A stretch of DNA of 64,000 nt from Mesobacillus sp. S13 (GTDB taxonomy: Bacteria; Bacillota; Bacilli; Bacillales; Cytobacillaceae): positions 2,561,001 to 2,625,000 of the forward strand of contig NZ_CP084622.1 in assembly GCF_020422885.1 (NCBI RefSeq). Reading direction: 5' to 3'. Positions 8,452 through 16,871 of the stretch are shown in pieces (the first letter of the stretch is position 1; each line of letters begins with the position of its first letter). The position numbers were made by a program, and so were the translations under genes. The notes under the pieces were generated by a model, which saw only the letters and a program-made list of their open reading frames with translations, did not search any database and was not told the DNA's origin.

Positions 8452-9738
8452 ATGGATAAATTATTTGATTTAAAGGGACATGATACAACGTTCGGTAGAG
8501 AGCTATCTGCAGGTCTTATCTCCTATATAACTGTTGTATACATTATCATTGTCAACGCAACTATATTAGCAGCAGCAGGAATACCATTAGAAGCCGGGAT
8601 CATCGCTACGATCCTCACCGTGTTCGCAGGGTGTTTGCTTATGGGATTCTGGAGTAATACTCCAATTCTAGTGATTCCGGGTATGGGTTTAAACGCGATG
8701 TTTACTTATACAATCGTGCAATCCGGCGGTTTCTCTTGGCAAGAGGCACTTGCCATGGTTTTCGTTTCGGGTATTCTATTCATGCTTTTAGCCTTCACTC
8801 CGCTGGCTAAGACCATTGTCGCCTCCATCCCGGACTCTTTGAAAGAGGCCATTACAGTCGGCATTGGAATACTATTGATTTTGATCGGTTTTGATAATAG
8901 CGGAATTATTGCAAGTTCAGAGCACACCTTGTTGGAAATAGGTGACTTAAGCAGCTCCACTGCACTGATCACATTGATTGGATTAATTGTCACGGTGATT
9001 TTGTTCATAAAAAATATTCCAGGTAATCTATTATTGAGTATTGTTTTCACATCTGTCCTTTCATTATTCTTTGGGGATTTTAAAAGCGGCGGAGTTTCTT
9101 GGAGCATGCCTTCATTTGGAGAATATACTTCTGTTTTTGGTCAAATGTCATTTGCCCAGGCGGGTAATTTCGTATTTTGGCTGACAGCCTTTTCGCTTGC
9201 CATGGTCGTCATATTCGAGAACATCGGACTGATCCATGGGCATACTAAAATGCTGAAACAGCCTCAAAAATTCAAGAAATCCCTCCAGGCTAATTCGATT
9301 TCTGTAGCTACAGCGGGAATTTTCGGTACTAGTCCGACAGTATCTTCCGTAGAGAGTGCTGCAGGGATAGCAGCTGGGGGCCGAACAGGATTGACGAGCA
9401 TAATTACTGGTGTCCTGTTCCTTGCGTCCATCGTATTGATTCCTGTGATCAAAGTAGTGCCGGAAAGTGCAGTTTCACCAGTTTTAATTTTAATAGGAAT
9501 ATTGATGCTTCAGAATATCACGAACATCAAGCTTGATGATCTTCTCGAAAGCTTCCCTGCACTTTTAATTATTGTGTTGATCCCATTAACCTACAGCATC
9601 GCCGATGGCATGGCAATTGGCTTCATTCTTTATCCACTATTGAAACTTCTGATGGGTAAAGGCAGGGAAATCCAGCCTGCCCTTTATATGATCGCATTGC
9701 TGTTCCTTGGGAATTTTGTTTTGCAATATGCCTTATAA
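8452..9738 (+). CDS. NCS2 family (AzgA-like) purine permease
   Basis: This 428-residue integral membrane protein opens like AzgA-type nucleobase transporters: RELSAGLISYITVVYII, then PILVIPGMGLNAMFTY and a later GTSPTVSSVESAAGIAAGGRTGLTS stretch. The family imports adenine, guanine or hypoxanthine with protons (PbuG and PbuO in B. subtilis). About 12-14 membrane segments are expected. The start has a GAGAGGAG ribosome site. No purine riboswitch fits in the short upstream region, so control through the divergent LysR protein is more likely. Confidence 0.88.
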   Translation: MDKLFDLKGHDTTFGRELSAGLISYITVVYIIIVNATILAAAGIPLEAGIIATILTVFAGCLLMGFWSNTPILVIPGMGLNAMFTYTIVQSGGFSWQEALAMVFVSGILFMLLAFTPLAKTIVASIPDSLKEAITVGIGILLILIGFDNSGIIASSEHTLLEIGDLSSSTALITLIGLIVTVILFIKNIPGNLLLSIVFTSVLSLFFGDFKSGGVSWSMPSFGEYTSVFGQMSFAQAGNFVFWLTAFSLAMVVIFENIGLIHGHTKMLKQPQKFKKSLQANSISVATAGIFGTSPTVSSVESAAGIAAGGRTGLTSIITGVLFLASIVLIPVIKVVPESAVSPVLILIGILMLQNITNIKLDDLLESFPALLIIVLIPLTYSIADGMAIGFILYPLLKLLMGKGREIQPALYMIALLFLGNFVLQYAL

Positions 9739-9796
9739 TAATGAAAGGCTGACGAAAATCATTCATTGTTGATTCTTGTGTAGGCAAGAGATTTAA

Positions 9797-9989
9797 TAGG
9801 CGGAGATATTCCGGCTATTGTATATAGATGACCCTTTTTAAGGTGAAATAAGTGGAGATATTCCGGTTAACTGCTATAAAAAAAGATAAATTTCTTTGAT
9901 TTGGATTAATTAGACGGAAAAACGACCCTTATTTTTAATAAAATAAGGGTCGTTTGCAAAATAAGCGAAATTTATCCGTTTATTTTTAC
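9797..9989. repeat. Dispersed repeat, copy A (two 52-bp units plus hairpin)
   Basis: Two similar units beginning GCGGAGATATTCCGG (9800) and GTGGAGATATTCCGG (9852) lie 52 bp apart. They are followed by a 14-bp perfect hairpin, ACGACCCTTATTTT with AAAATAAGGGTCGT (9922-9953), and flanking ACGGAAAA/TATCCGT arms. A second copy lies at 37722-37913. No gene is visible in 9739-10094. Confidence 0.75.
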
Positions 9990-10094
9990 ACACTTTGAAA
10001 ACTAACATTCAGTTAGTTTGTCTTTCGTATAGATTCTAGTACCGGAAACAATGATAGTAGCCTGCGAAAAACAGCCTTGAATTCCAAGGCTGTT

Positions 10095-10643
10095 TTAATT
10101 TGCTTTTGTGAGGATATAGGACTCAGCTTGATTATTCACATTCGGTATGAACTTAGCAGCTTCCTGGAATAAATGGATTTGCGCAGCTAGTGCCTGATCA
10201 GCCGTACCCATTCCATACATCTTCAGGGATCTCTCAAGCACGAGCATCGGTTCATGACCATTTACATAGTAGAGACTCTCACCAGCACGCGGATAATAGG
10301 ATTCAAGAGGCTTAGCATTGGATATGATATGATACTGTGCCTCGCCATTTTGTGAGTACCCAGCCACCACGGCTTCAAACGGCCGTCCATTATTTAATAG
10401 CATGGAATTATTGATTGAGGATTGGATTGACTCTGCCAACTCCTTAAGACTGAATCCTTGCTTAATAAGAGTTTCAGCAGCACTGGCGGCCATCAAGGTA
10501 TATTCTTCATCACCTGAAAAAGCAATGAAGGCAGTATCCGGTATTAACTCTTTAAACCTCATATCATCGATCACCTGATGAATCCCAAAATCAGTAACCA
10601 ATGAAATAAAATCTTCTCTCGCTACAATTGATACAAGGCCCAT
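10095..10643 (-). CDS. Hypothetical protein, possibly Ntn-hydrolase-like
   Basis: This 182-residue protein begins MGLVSIVAREDFISLVTD and has an internal FIAFSGDEEYTLMAASAAETL segment and a YHIISNAKP strand. The alternation of strands and helices recalls proteasome-type Ntn-hydrolase subunits, but the usual N-terminal nucleophile is not evident, so I do not assign that function. The ATG at 10643 follows AAGGAGTGAT by a good distance. No signal peptide or membrane segment is seen. It stands between two repeat regions and shares no operon. Confidence 0.6.
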   Translation of the reverse strand: MGLVSIVAREDFISLVTDFGIHQVIDDMRFKELIPDTAFIAFSGDEEYTLMAASAAETLIKQGFSLKELAESIQSSINNSMLLNNGRPFEAVVAGYSQNGEAQYHIISNAKPLESYYPRAGESLYYVNGHEPMLVLERSLKMYGMGTADQALAAQIHLFQEAAKFIPNVNNQAESYILTKAN

Positions 10644-10820
10644 AGAAATCACTCCTTATGTTCCATCTACCTTAAACATACCTCTTTGGGAGCAAATATC
10701 AATAGGAGAAGTTGTCGATTAATCAGAAGTTTTCGCGTATTTTGTAAGACTCGTGATCTGAGAGAGTGAACAAGGCCAATATGTGAAGACTATACGAATT
10801 GATAGAGATTCATGGAGTCA

Positions 10821-11056
10821 ATTCCTTCCCAGAAGGGTACCGTTCAAGCAGTATCGTTCCCTTATGCAAGCACTTCCTTCTTCATAAGGGTACCGTTCAA
10901 GCAGTATCGTTCCCTTATGCATGCCTTTCCTCCCGCATAAGGGTACCGTTCTCCTAGTATCGTACCCTTATGCATGCCTTTCCTCCCTCATAAGGGTACC
11001 GTTCTCACAGTATCGTACCCTGTGCATACCATTCCTTCCTCATGAGGGTACCGTTC
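10821..11056. repeat. Tandem array of five 53-bp hairpin units
   Basis: The core GGGTACCGTTC begins at 10835, 10888, 10941, 10994 and 11046, giving periods of 53, 53, 53 and 52 bp. Each full unit contains a dyad. In the third unit CATAAGGGTAC (10936-10946) pairs perfectly with GTACCCTTATG (10962-10972) around a 15-base loop. Units differ by several substitutions, and the last is degenerate. The array lies between the hypothetical gene and the citB terminator and contains no sustained reading frame. Confidence 0.85.
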
Positions 11057-11081
11057 ACCTCAAATCTTTTTCTTGAAAAAT

Positions 11082-11117
11082 TAAAAACCCCCTGGACCGC
11101 ATTACGACCAGGGGGTT
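11082..11117 (-). terminator. Terminator after citB
   Basis: AACCCCCTGG pairs with CCAGGGGGTT and is followed on the minus strand by TTTTTAATTTTT. Confidence 0.85.
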
Positions 11118-11131
11118 CTGTCTGTATTATT

Positions 11132-13840
11132 TTATGCCTTTAACTTATCACGAAGTACCATTTGCAGGATGCCGCCGTGACGGTAGTAGTCGATTTCTAC
11201 TTCTGAATCGAAACGAACAAGAGCTTCGAAAGTTTTCTTGTTTCCATCTTCATCAGTTGCAGTCACAGTGATGATGTCGCGTGGGCGAACTTTCTCATCA
11301 ATCTGGACATCGAATGATTCTCTTCCTGTCAGGCCAAGAGTTTCAGCGTTTTCACCAGCTTTGAATTGAAGAGGCAGAACGCCCATCAATACAAGGTTTG
11401 AACGGTGGATACGCTCGAAGCTTTCAGCGATAACAGTCTTGATTCCCAATAGGTTAGTACCCTTTGCAGCCCAGTCACGGGATGATCCCATACCGTAATC
11501 TTTTCCTGCGATAACCATTAGGCCTGTGCCCTGCTCTTTGTACTTCATGCAAGCATCAAAGATGGACATGACTTCGTTCGTTGGCCAGTAAGTCGTGAAG
11601 CCGCCTTCTGTGCCAGGAGCGATTTGGTTGCGGATGCGGATGTTCGCGAATGTTCCGCGCATCATGACATCGTGGTTACCACGGCGTGAACCATAAGAGT
11701 TGAAGTCGCGTGGCTCTACACCCTTTTCACGAAGGTATTTTCCAGCTGGCGTATCTTTTCCGATCGCACCTGCAGGAGAAATATGGTCAGTTGTTACAGA
11801 GTCACCGAACTTGCCGACAATACGCAAGTTATTCAATGGAGCAACTTCCCCAGCCTCTGGAGTTAAACCTTCAAAGAATGGCGGATTTGCGATATAAGTT
11901 GATTCCTCATCGAAAGTGTAAAGCGGATCGCTGTTTGTTTGGATCTCGTTCCACTTTTCGTTGTCAGTGAATACAGTTTCGTACTCTCTTCGGAATAGTT
12001 CTGGTGTTACAACGCGGTGAACGACTTCGTTCACTTCTGCAGTTGATGGCCAGATATCCTTGAAGAATACATCATTTCCATCTTTATCTTTTCCGATTGG
12101 GTCATTCTGAAGATCGATGTCCACAGTACCAGCAAGTGCATAAGCAACTACTAACGGCGGTGAAGCCAGGTAGTTTGCTTTTACAAGCGGATGGATACGT
12201 CCTTCGAAGTTACGGTTACCGGAAAGGACAGAAGTAACTAGAAGATCACTTTCAGCAACAGACTTTTCGATTTCCGGCTTTAATGGACCGGAGTTACCGA
12301 TACATGTCGTACATCCATAACCAACAAGGTTGAAACCAAGAGTTTCAAGGTAAGGAAGCAATTCTGAATCGCGAAGGTATCCAGTTACAACCTTTGAACC
12401 TGGTGCCAACGAAGTCTTAACGAACTTAGGAACTTCCATTCCAAGTTCAACAGCTTTTTTGGCAACAAGGCCTGCACCTACTAGTACGTATGGGTTAGAT
12501 GTATTTGTACAGCTAGTGATCGCTGCGATTGCGATAGCACCAGTTTTCATAGTAGTTTTATCGCCATTAGCGAACTCAACAACCGCTTCTTTATTAATTT
12601 CTTTCTTATCAAGGCCGAATCCCTGGTTTCCTGCAGGAGCAGTCAATGCTTCCTGGAAGGATTTCTGCATTGCGGAAAGCGGAATCAAATCCTGTGGACG
12701 CTTAGGACCAGAAAGGTTTGCTTCGATTTCAGAAAGATTGATTTCTACTACATCAGTATAAACTGGCTCTAATGCAGGATCGAAGAATAATCCGTTTTCC
12801 TTGCAGTATGCCTCAACCACTTTAATGTGGTCTTCTGGGCGGCCAGTTAAACGCATGTAATCCAATGCTTCTCCATCTACTGGGAAGAATCCGCAAGTAG
12901 CACCGTATTCTGGTGCCATGTTTGCAACAGTTGCACGGTCAGCAAGTGGAAGTGTAACAACGCCAGGTCCGAAGAACTCGACGAATTTACCAACAACACC
13001 TTTACTGCGAAGAACCTGGGTCACTTTAAGTGCAAGGTCAGTTGCAGTAGCGCCATTAGGCATATCACCTACTAATTTAACACCTACTACTTCTGGTACT
13101 GGGAAGTATGATGGCTGGCCAAGCATTCCAGCTTCTGCTTCGATACCGCCTACGCCCCATCCAAGAACACCAATACCGTTGATCATTGTAGTATGTGAGT
13201 CAGTACCTACTAACGAATCTGGGAAAGTTTCAAATTCACCATCTGCATTTTCTACAGCGTGAACGACGCTTGCAAGGTACTCAAGGTTCACCTGGTGAAC
13301 GATACCAGTTGCCGGCGGAACAGCGCGGTAGTTGTCAAATGATTTCTGTGCCCAGCTCAAGAACTGGTAACGTTCAGCATTACGTTCGAATTCAAGTTCC
13401 ATGTTCACATTAAGTGCGTCTGGAGTTCCGTATTTATCAACCTGTACAGAGTGGTCAATAACTAGATCAACCGGCTTTTCAGGATTGATTTTGTCTGGGT
13501 CTCCACCCATGTCAGCCATTGCTTTTCTAAGTGAAGCAAGGTCAACGACTGCTGGTACACCAGTGAAGTCCTGAAGAATGACACGTGAAGGCTTGAATGG
13601 CACATCCACTTCTTTCACTTCGCTGGTTCCCCATTTTGCTAGATTTTCAACATGCTCTTTTGTGATTACAAAGCCATCATGCTGGCGAAGCACGGATTCA
13701 AGCAAAACCTTCACAGAGTAAGGCAGTTTTGATACATTGCCGATTCCAGCCTTTTCTAATGCTGCCAGGCTATAGTAATGATAGCGTTTCCCGTCAACTT
13801 CAAATGAACTGCGGGCGTTAAAAATATCTTGGTTTGACAT
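11132..13840 (-). CDS. citB: Aconitate hydratase
   Basis: This 902-residue cytoplasmic aconitase converts citrate to isocitrate in the TCA cycle. In Bacillus the apo form is also an RNA-binding regulator. The three [4Fe-4S] cysteines are Cys444 (SCTNTSNP), Cys510 and Cys513 ([12 protein letters not shown]). The C-terminal swivel domain has [13 protein letters not shown] with the catalytic Ser-Arg. Length fits the AcnA/IRP1 type. The ATG follows AAGGGGGT by six bases. It is monocistronic, with sspO divergent, and a CcpC-type dyad lies upstream of the promoter. Confidence 0.97.
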   Translation of the reverse strand: MSNQDIFNARSSFEVDGKRYHYYSLAALEKAGIGNVSKLPYSVKVLLESVLRQHDGFVITKEHVENLAKWGTSEVKEVDVPFKPSRVILQDFTGVPAVVDLASLRKAMADMGGDPDKINPEKPVDLVIDHSVQVDKYGTPDALNVNMELEFERNAERYQFLSWAQKSFDNYRAVPPATGIVHQVNLEYLASVVHAVENADGEFETFPDSLVGTDSHTTMINGIGVLGWGVGGIEAEAGMLGQPSYFPVPEVVGVKLVGDMPNGATATDLALKVTQVLRSKGVVGKFVEFFGPGVVTLPLADRATVANMAPEYGATCGFFPVDGEALDYMRLTGRPEDHIKVVEAYCKENGLFFDPALEPVYTDVVEINLSEIEANLSGPKRPQDLIPLSAMQKSFQEALTAPAGNQGFGLDKKEINKEAVVEFANGDKTTMKTGAIAIAAITSCTNTSNPYVLVGAGLVAKKAVELGMEVPKFVKTSLAPGSKVVTGYLRDSELLPYLETLGFNLVGYGCTTCIGNSGPLKPEIEKSVAESDLLVTSVLSGNRNFEGRIHPLVKANYLASPPLVVAYALAGTVDIDLQNDPIGKDKDGNDVFFKDIWPSTAEVNEVVHRVVTPELFRREYETVFTDNEKWNEIQTNSDPLYTFDEESTYIANPPFFEGLTPEAGEVAPLNNLRIVGKFGDSVTTDHISPAGAIGKDTPAGKYLREKGVEPRDFNSYGSRRGNHDVMMRGTFANIRIRNQIAPGTEGGFTTYWPTNEVMSIFDACMKYKEQGTGLMVIAGKDYGMGSSRDWAAKGTNLLGIKTVIAESFERIHRSNLVLMGVLPLQFKAGENAETLGLTGRESFDVQIDEKVRPRDIITVTATDEDGNKKTFEALVRFDSEVEIDYYRHGGILQMVLRDKLKA

Positions 13841-13946
13841 ATGTTTACCCCCTTCTTCTACGTAAACATCATAAACTAATTAAAAGTAATTGTCGAAAAG
13901 TTTGAATCTTGTATTCCATCCTAACTTTTCTCACAATTTCATATTA

Positions 13947-14007
13947 ATATAACCTTGTGTATAAGTAAATAACAAGAAAGTTATTGTGATTGATAAGTTT
14001 TTCTTAT
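13947..14007 (-). promoter_or_regulatory. citB promoter with CcpC-type operator
   Basis: On the minus strand a -35 TTGTTA (13970-13975) and a -10 TTATAT (13947-13952) are separated by 17 bp. Upstream, ATAAGTTTTTCTTAT (13993-14007) is an exact ATAA-N7-TTAT dyad, the CcpC binding motif. Its centre falls about 60 bp before the expected transcription start. A TTAT half-site (13961-13964) lies between -35 and -10. B. subtilis citB has the same layout, with CcpC sensing citrate. The rest of the 13841-14172 spacer holds nothing else I can name. Confidence 0.65.
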
Positions 14008-14172
14008 TATAAAAATCATAAACATGATGAAAACAATTTTTATGGGATTTTATCAATGGGTAAATCCTTTTCCATTTAAAGCTTCTCCGGACTAAAACTA
14101 TTTCACTAAAATGAAAAAGCTGGATTGCACAGTGACTTATGGGAAAAAATATGGCAGATGGAGGTGAATACT

Positions 14173-14322
14173 GTGGTAAAAAGAAAAGCAAATCATGTCA
14201 TTCCTGGAGCGAATGCCGCTAAAGCCCAGGGCAATGGCGCAGGCTATAACGAAGAAATGGCAAATGAACCGATGACTGAAATTGAAAAGCAAAATAATAA
14301 GAAGCGAAAAAAGAATCAATAG
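14173..14322 (+). CDS. sspO: Small acid-soluble spore protein O
   Basis: This 49-residue protein reads [20 protein letters not shown] and ends with NNKKRKKNQ, closely following B. subtilis SspO. It is a minor protein of the spore core. The start is a GTG at 14173, seven bases after GGAGGTG; the longer upstream frame has no ribosome site and no family resemblance. It is divergent from citB, the same neighbourhood as in B. subtilis. Confidence 0.92.
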   Translation: MVKRKANHVIPGANAAKAQGNGAGYNEEMANEPMTEIEKQNNKKRKKNQ

Positions 14323-14327
14323 AAGAA

Positions 14328-14358
14328 CAAAAAGCGGAAGGCTCCCCTTCCGCTTTTT
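14328..14358. terminator. Bidirectional terminator after sspO
   Basis: AAAAGCGGAAGG pairs with CCTTCCGCTTTT. It serves sspO (plus) and the hypothetical gene ending at 14363 (minus). Confidence 0.8.
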
Positions 14359-14362
14359 CCTG

Positions 14363-14620
14363 TTATTCCATGTTCACTTCATTTACGATGCTGCGTAAGT
14401 CCTGCTGGAACCTTTCTAACTGTGACCGTTGATGCTCAGATGCATTTTCGAGTGCATTTTCGATTTGCTGGAATGCTTCATTCACTTCATTTTTTAGATG
14501 CTTCAGTTGATGTCCATAGCTTGCTGAGTCCCGGACTATTTCCGAGTATAGACCTTGCGCGTCTTCGAACCCTTGCTGTGCTGCCTGAAAGGCTTGCTGT
14601 TTATCTTTATTATAAGGCAT
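14363..14620 (-). CDS. Hypothetical helical protein
   Basis: This 85-residue protein begins MPYNKDKQQAFQAAQQGF and is almost entirely charged, glutamine-rich helix with a coiled-coil character, for example HLKNEVNEAFQQIENALENA. There is no signal peptide or cysteine. The ATG at 14620 follows CCAGGAGGAAAA well; the longer upstream reading has no ribosome site. It sits between sspO and sspP on the opposite strand. A sporulation role would be a guess from location. Confidence 0.65.
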   Translation of the reverse strand: MPYNKDKQQAFQAAQQGFEDAQGLYSEIVRDSASYGHQLKHLKNEVNEAFQQIENALENASEHQRSQLERFQQDLRSIVNEVNME

Positions 14621-14733
14621 TGTGTTTTCCTCCTGGTGTAATAAATCTATACCGTTAAATTGCTCAGTTAAATGTAATTTATTCAGTATAAATTCTGTGA
14701 AAAATCCAATCCTATTATCAGGAGGGATGAGCA

Positions 14734-14877
14734 ATGAACAAAAATGACTCAAAGGATATGCGCAAAAATGCTCCTAAAGGCGACCAAGACAGCCAGCCTG
14801 CTCCATTAAGCGGTTCGAAGAAAGTGAAGAATCGCAATCACACTCGTCAGAAACATAATTCGCACCACGATATGTAA
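14734..14877 (+). CDS. sspP: Small acid-soluble spore protein P
   Basis: This 47-residue protein contains [14 protein letters not shown] and then [18 protein letters not shown], which is nearly identical to B. subtilis SspP. It is a minor spore core protein. The ATG follows CAGGAGGGATGAGCA. It is shorter than many gene-calling limits. In B. subtilis sspP adjoins sspO; here a minus-strand hypothetical gene lies between them. Confidence 0.93.
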   Translation: MNKNDSKDMRKNAPKGDQDSQPAPLSGSKKVKNRNHTRQKHNSHHDM

Positions 14878-14924
14878 AATAGGTCAATGGAATATCTATA
14901 ACCAGAAAAGATTTATTCCCACTC

Positions 14925-14968
14925 TAAAAAAGTAAGGACTGCACCTAAAAAGGCAGCCCTTACTTTTT
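14925..14968. terminator. Bidirectional terminator between sspP and selA
   Basis: AAAAAGTAAGG-CTGC pairs with GCAG-CCTTACTTTTT, giving a long hairpin with A and T tracts on its two sides. Confidence 0.75.
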
Positions 14969-16373
14969 AAATGGTCTTGATTGCATTTAGAAGTATACTT
15001 TCTTCTTCTGCTGTAACTGTCCGAAGATCGATATGGACCTCTTCCTTTTGTATACGGACGACGATTGCTGGTGAATGTTCAGTGCGGAGCTTTCTGGCAA
15101 TATGTTCAGCACTGATATCCGGATGTCTAATGGTGACTAATAATGTAGGAAGATGGACATCAGGCATCGTCCCGCCGCCCACCTGACTTGTTCCTTCAGC
15201 CACAACCGCTATTATGCCATTATTCAAAGCATTAATTTCACGGATAAAACGGTCACTCCTGTCTTTCAGTTCATCCAGAGGAACAAGCAAGTCCCTTAAA
15301 GTTGGAATATTGAGAAACCCTTGTTCTCCTTTAAGATAATCCATCAAAGTACCCTCTAACGCGGCAAGTGTCATTTTATCTACTCGTACCACCCTGGCAA
15401 GCTGGTGCTTTTTCAGCTGATCAATGAGTGATTTCTTGCCAGCGATGATACCGGCCTGCGGTCCCCCAAGAAGCTTATCTCCGCTGAATGAAACGATATC
15501 TGCTCCCATCTTCAGGACTTCACCGACAATTGGTTCGTCTCCAATTCCGTGGCGGGAGAAATCGTACAGGACACCACTTCCCAGATCTTCATAAAAAACA
15601 ATCTGGTCATGCTTTTCTGAAAGTTGAGCCAGTTCCTCAGTTTCAACTGTTTTCGAAAATCCATAAATCTTAAAGTTGCTTGTATGGACCTTCATGATCA
15701 TTCCAGTATTGTCGTTAATCGCATTTTCATAGTCATATAAATGCGTTTTATTGGTTGTTCCCACTTCCACTAAATGAGCTCCGCTTTCCTCCATGATTGA
15801 AGATATCCGGAATGATCCGCCTATTTCAACGAGCTGCCCTCGGGAAACAATGACTTCCTTGTTTTTCGCAAGTGCACTCATGATTAAATAAACAGCAGCT
15901 GCATTATTATTGACAACCATCGCTGCTTCAGCACCAGTGACTTCCTTAACAAGGGTTTCAACATGGCTGTGCCGCGAACCCCGTTCACCTTCCTGAAGCT
16001 TGTACTCAAGATTCGAATAATTCTTTGCCGTTTCTACTACATGATTCACTGCGCTTTCGCTCAACCGTGCCCTGCCAAGGTTCGTATGTAAAATAGTGCC
16101 AGTAGCGTTGATGACCCTTTTCAAAGTAAAGGCGAATCGCTCTGCTGCTGCTGAATCAAGCAATTCGAAAAACTTGTCTATAAACATTGAGGTACCAGGT
16201 TCAGGACCGTTCCATTTTCCATTAACAATATCTTTTCTTATATCATTTAACACCTCTTTTATGATGAGTGTGAAATGTTCTGTATCTGTCTCATACTTCT
16301 CGATTAAATCGATGAACCTTTTATCTTTTTGTAATTCGTGGACAGCAGGAAGCTGTCTTAAAAATTGTTTCAA
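14967..16373 (-). CDS. selA: L-seryl-tRNA(Sec) selenium transferase
   Basis: This 468-residue PLP enzyme turns seryl-tRNA(Sec) into selenocysteinyl-tRNA(Sec) using selenophosphate. The expected segments are present: RVINATGTILHTNLGRA, then VNNNAAAVYL, and the PLP lysine in FSGDKLLGGPQAG (about Lys300). Length fits bacterial SelA. The start is a TTG at 16373 after a GGGGGAGAT ribosome site. It follows the SelW-like selenoprotein gene on the same strand and is divergent from selD. Together these show a working selenocysteine pathway. Confidence 0.96.
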   Translation of the reverse strand: MKQFLRQLPAVHELQKDKRFIDLIEKYETDTEHFTLIIKEVLNDIRKDIVNGKWNGPEPGTSMFIDKFFELLDSAAAERFAFTLKRVINATGTILHTNLGRARLSESAVNHVVETAKNYSNLEYKLQEGERGSRHSHVETLVKEVTGAEAAMVVNNNAAAVYLIMSALAKNKEVIVSRGQLVEIGGSFRISSIMEESGAHLVEVGTTNKTHLYDYENAINDNTGMIMKVHTSNFKIYGFSKTVETEELAQLSEKHDQIVFYEDLGSGVLYDFSRHGIGDEPIVGEVLKMGADIVSFSGDKLLGGPQAGIIAGKKSLIDQLKKHQLARVVRVDKMTLAALEGTLMDYLKGEQGFLNIPTLRDLLVPLDELKDRSDRFIREINALNNGIIAVVAEGTSQVGGGTMPDVHLPTLLVTIRHPDISAEHIARKLRTEHSPAIVVRIQKEEVHIDLRTVTAEEESILLNAIKTI

Positions 16374-16465
16374 AGCCTATCTCCCCCACAACTGTAGTGC
16401 ATTCATAATTATATCATTATTGCCCAATTAAAAGTTTTTTCAAAACGGTGAACTTAAGTGATATG

Positions 16466-16490
16466 AAAAAAGCCCGGCAAATTGCCAGGC
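16466..16490 (-). terminator. Terminator after the SelW-like gene
   Basis: GCCTGGCAA and TTGCCGGGC form a hairpin followed on the minus strand by TTTTTTC. It separates the selenoprotein gene from selA. Confidence 0.75.
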
Positions 16491-16491
16491 A

Positions 16492-16734
16492 TTAATTCAT
16501 TGCTTCCATTTGATTGATTATTTCGTCTGTATCAGGAAAAACTCCTGTATCCAGTTTCGAGTATATTGTCTTGCCATTTATCGTGACTTCGAAAGCTCCT
16601 TTTGAAGCTGGAATCAGCTCCATCTTTTCTATTTGGCTGCGGAAATGCGTGAAAAGTTCTTCCGCGAAACTCGCGGCTTTTGGTGCATAGTTTCACATCA
16701 TGCAGAATTGAACAGCTACTTGATATTTTCCCAA
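16492..16734 (-). CDS. SelW/Rdx-family selenoprotein with in-frame UGA (Sec14)
   Basis: Read through one UGA, this minus-strand frame encodes 80 residues and has no other internal stop. The N-terminus reads YQVAVQFCMMUNYAPKAASF, the CxxU redox motif of the SelT/SelW/SelH (Rdx, thioredoxin-like) family. The C-terminal half, KGAFEVTINGKTIYSK followed by GVFPDTDEI, also fits that family. The UGA is at 16693-16695. The start is a TTG at 16734, seven bases after AAGGGGG. A SECIS-like hairpin begins 16 bases after the UGA. Neighbours are selA and selD. The alternative, a broken Cys homologue, is much less likely given the hairpin and the sel genes. Confidence 0.92.
16662..16676 (-). promoter_or_regulatory. 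bSECIS-like hairpin of the SelW-like gene
   Basis: In the mRNA, CCGCGA and UCGCGG form a perfect six-pair stem around a GUU loop. The loop starts 23 bases after the UGA. Bacterial SECIS elements need a small apical loop with G in its first two positions, 16-37 bases after the UGA, and this meets both conditions. It would recruit SelB. Confidence 0.8.
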
Positions 16735-16871
16735 TGAAAATCCCCCTTGTTCATCTTGCTATATGTATTTACTGTCATTTTAGTGTAAAGCCCACTCTAG
16801 TGCAAATAATAGTATCTTAAGGATGATTTTAAGAAAAAGAAAGAGTATACTTTTTTGTGGAGGTGATCAGG

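Noticed and set aside
10821..11056. CRISPR array
   Set aside because: Whole 53-bp units repeat; there is no constant repeat with unique spacers, and no cas genes are present.
12459..13262. Plus-strand ORFs of 100 and 114 codons inside citB
   Set aside because: They are antisense shadows of a well-conserved enzyme and have no ribosome sites.
16492..16734. Reading this region as a pseudogene with a nonsense mutation
   Set aside because: The UGA falls exactly at the redox position, a SECIS-like hairpin follows, and selA and selD are adjacent. A single random stop would not explain all three.
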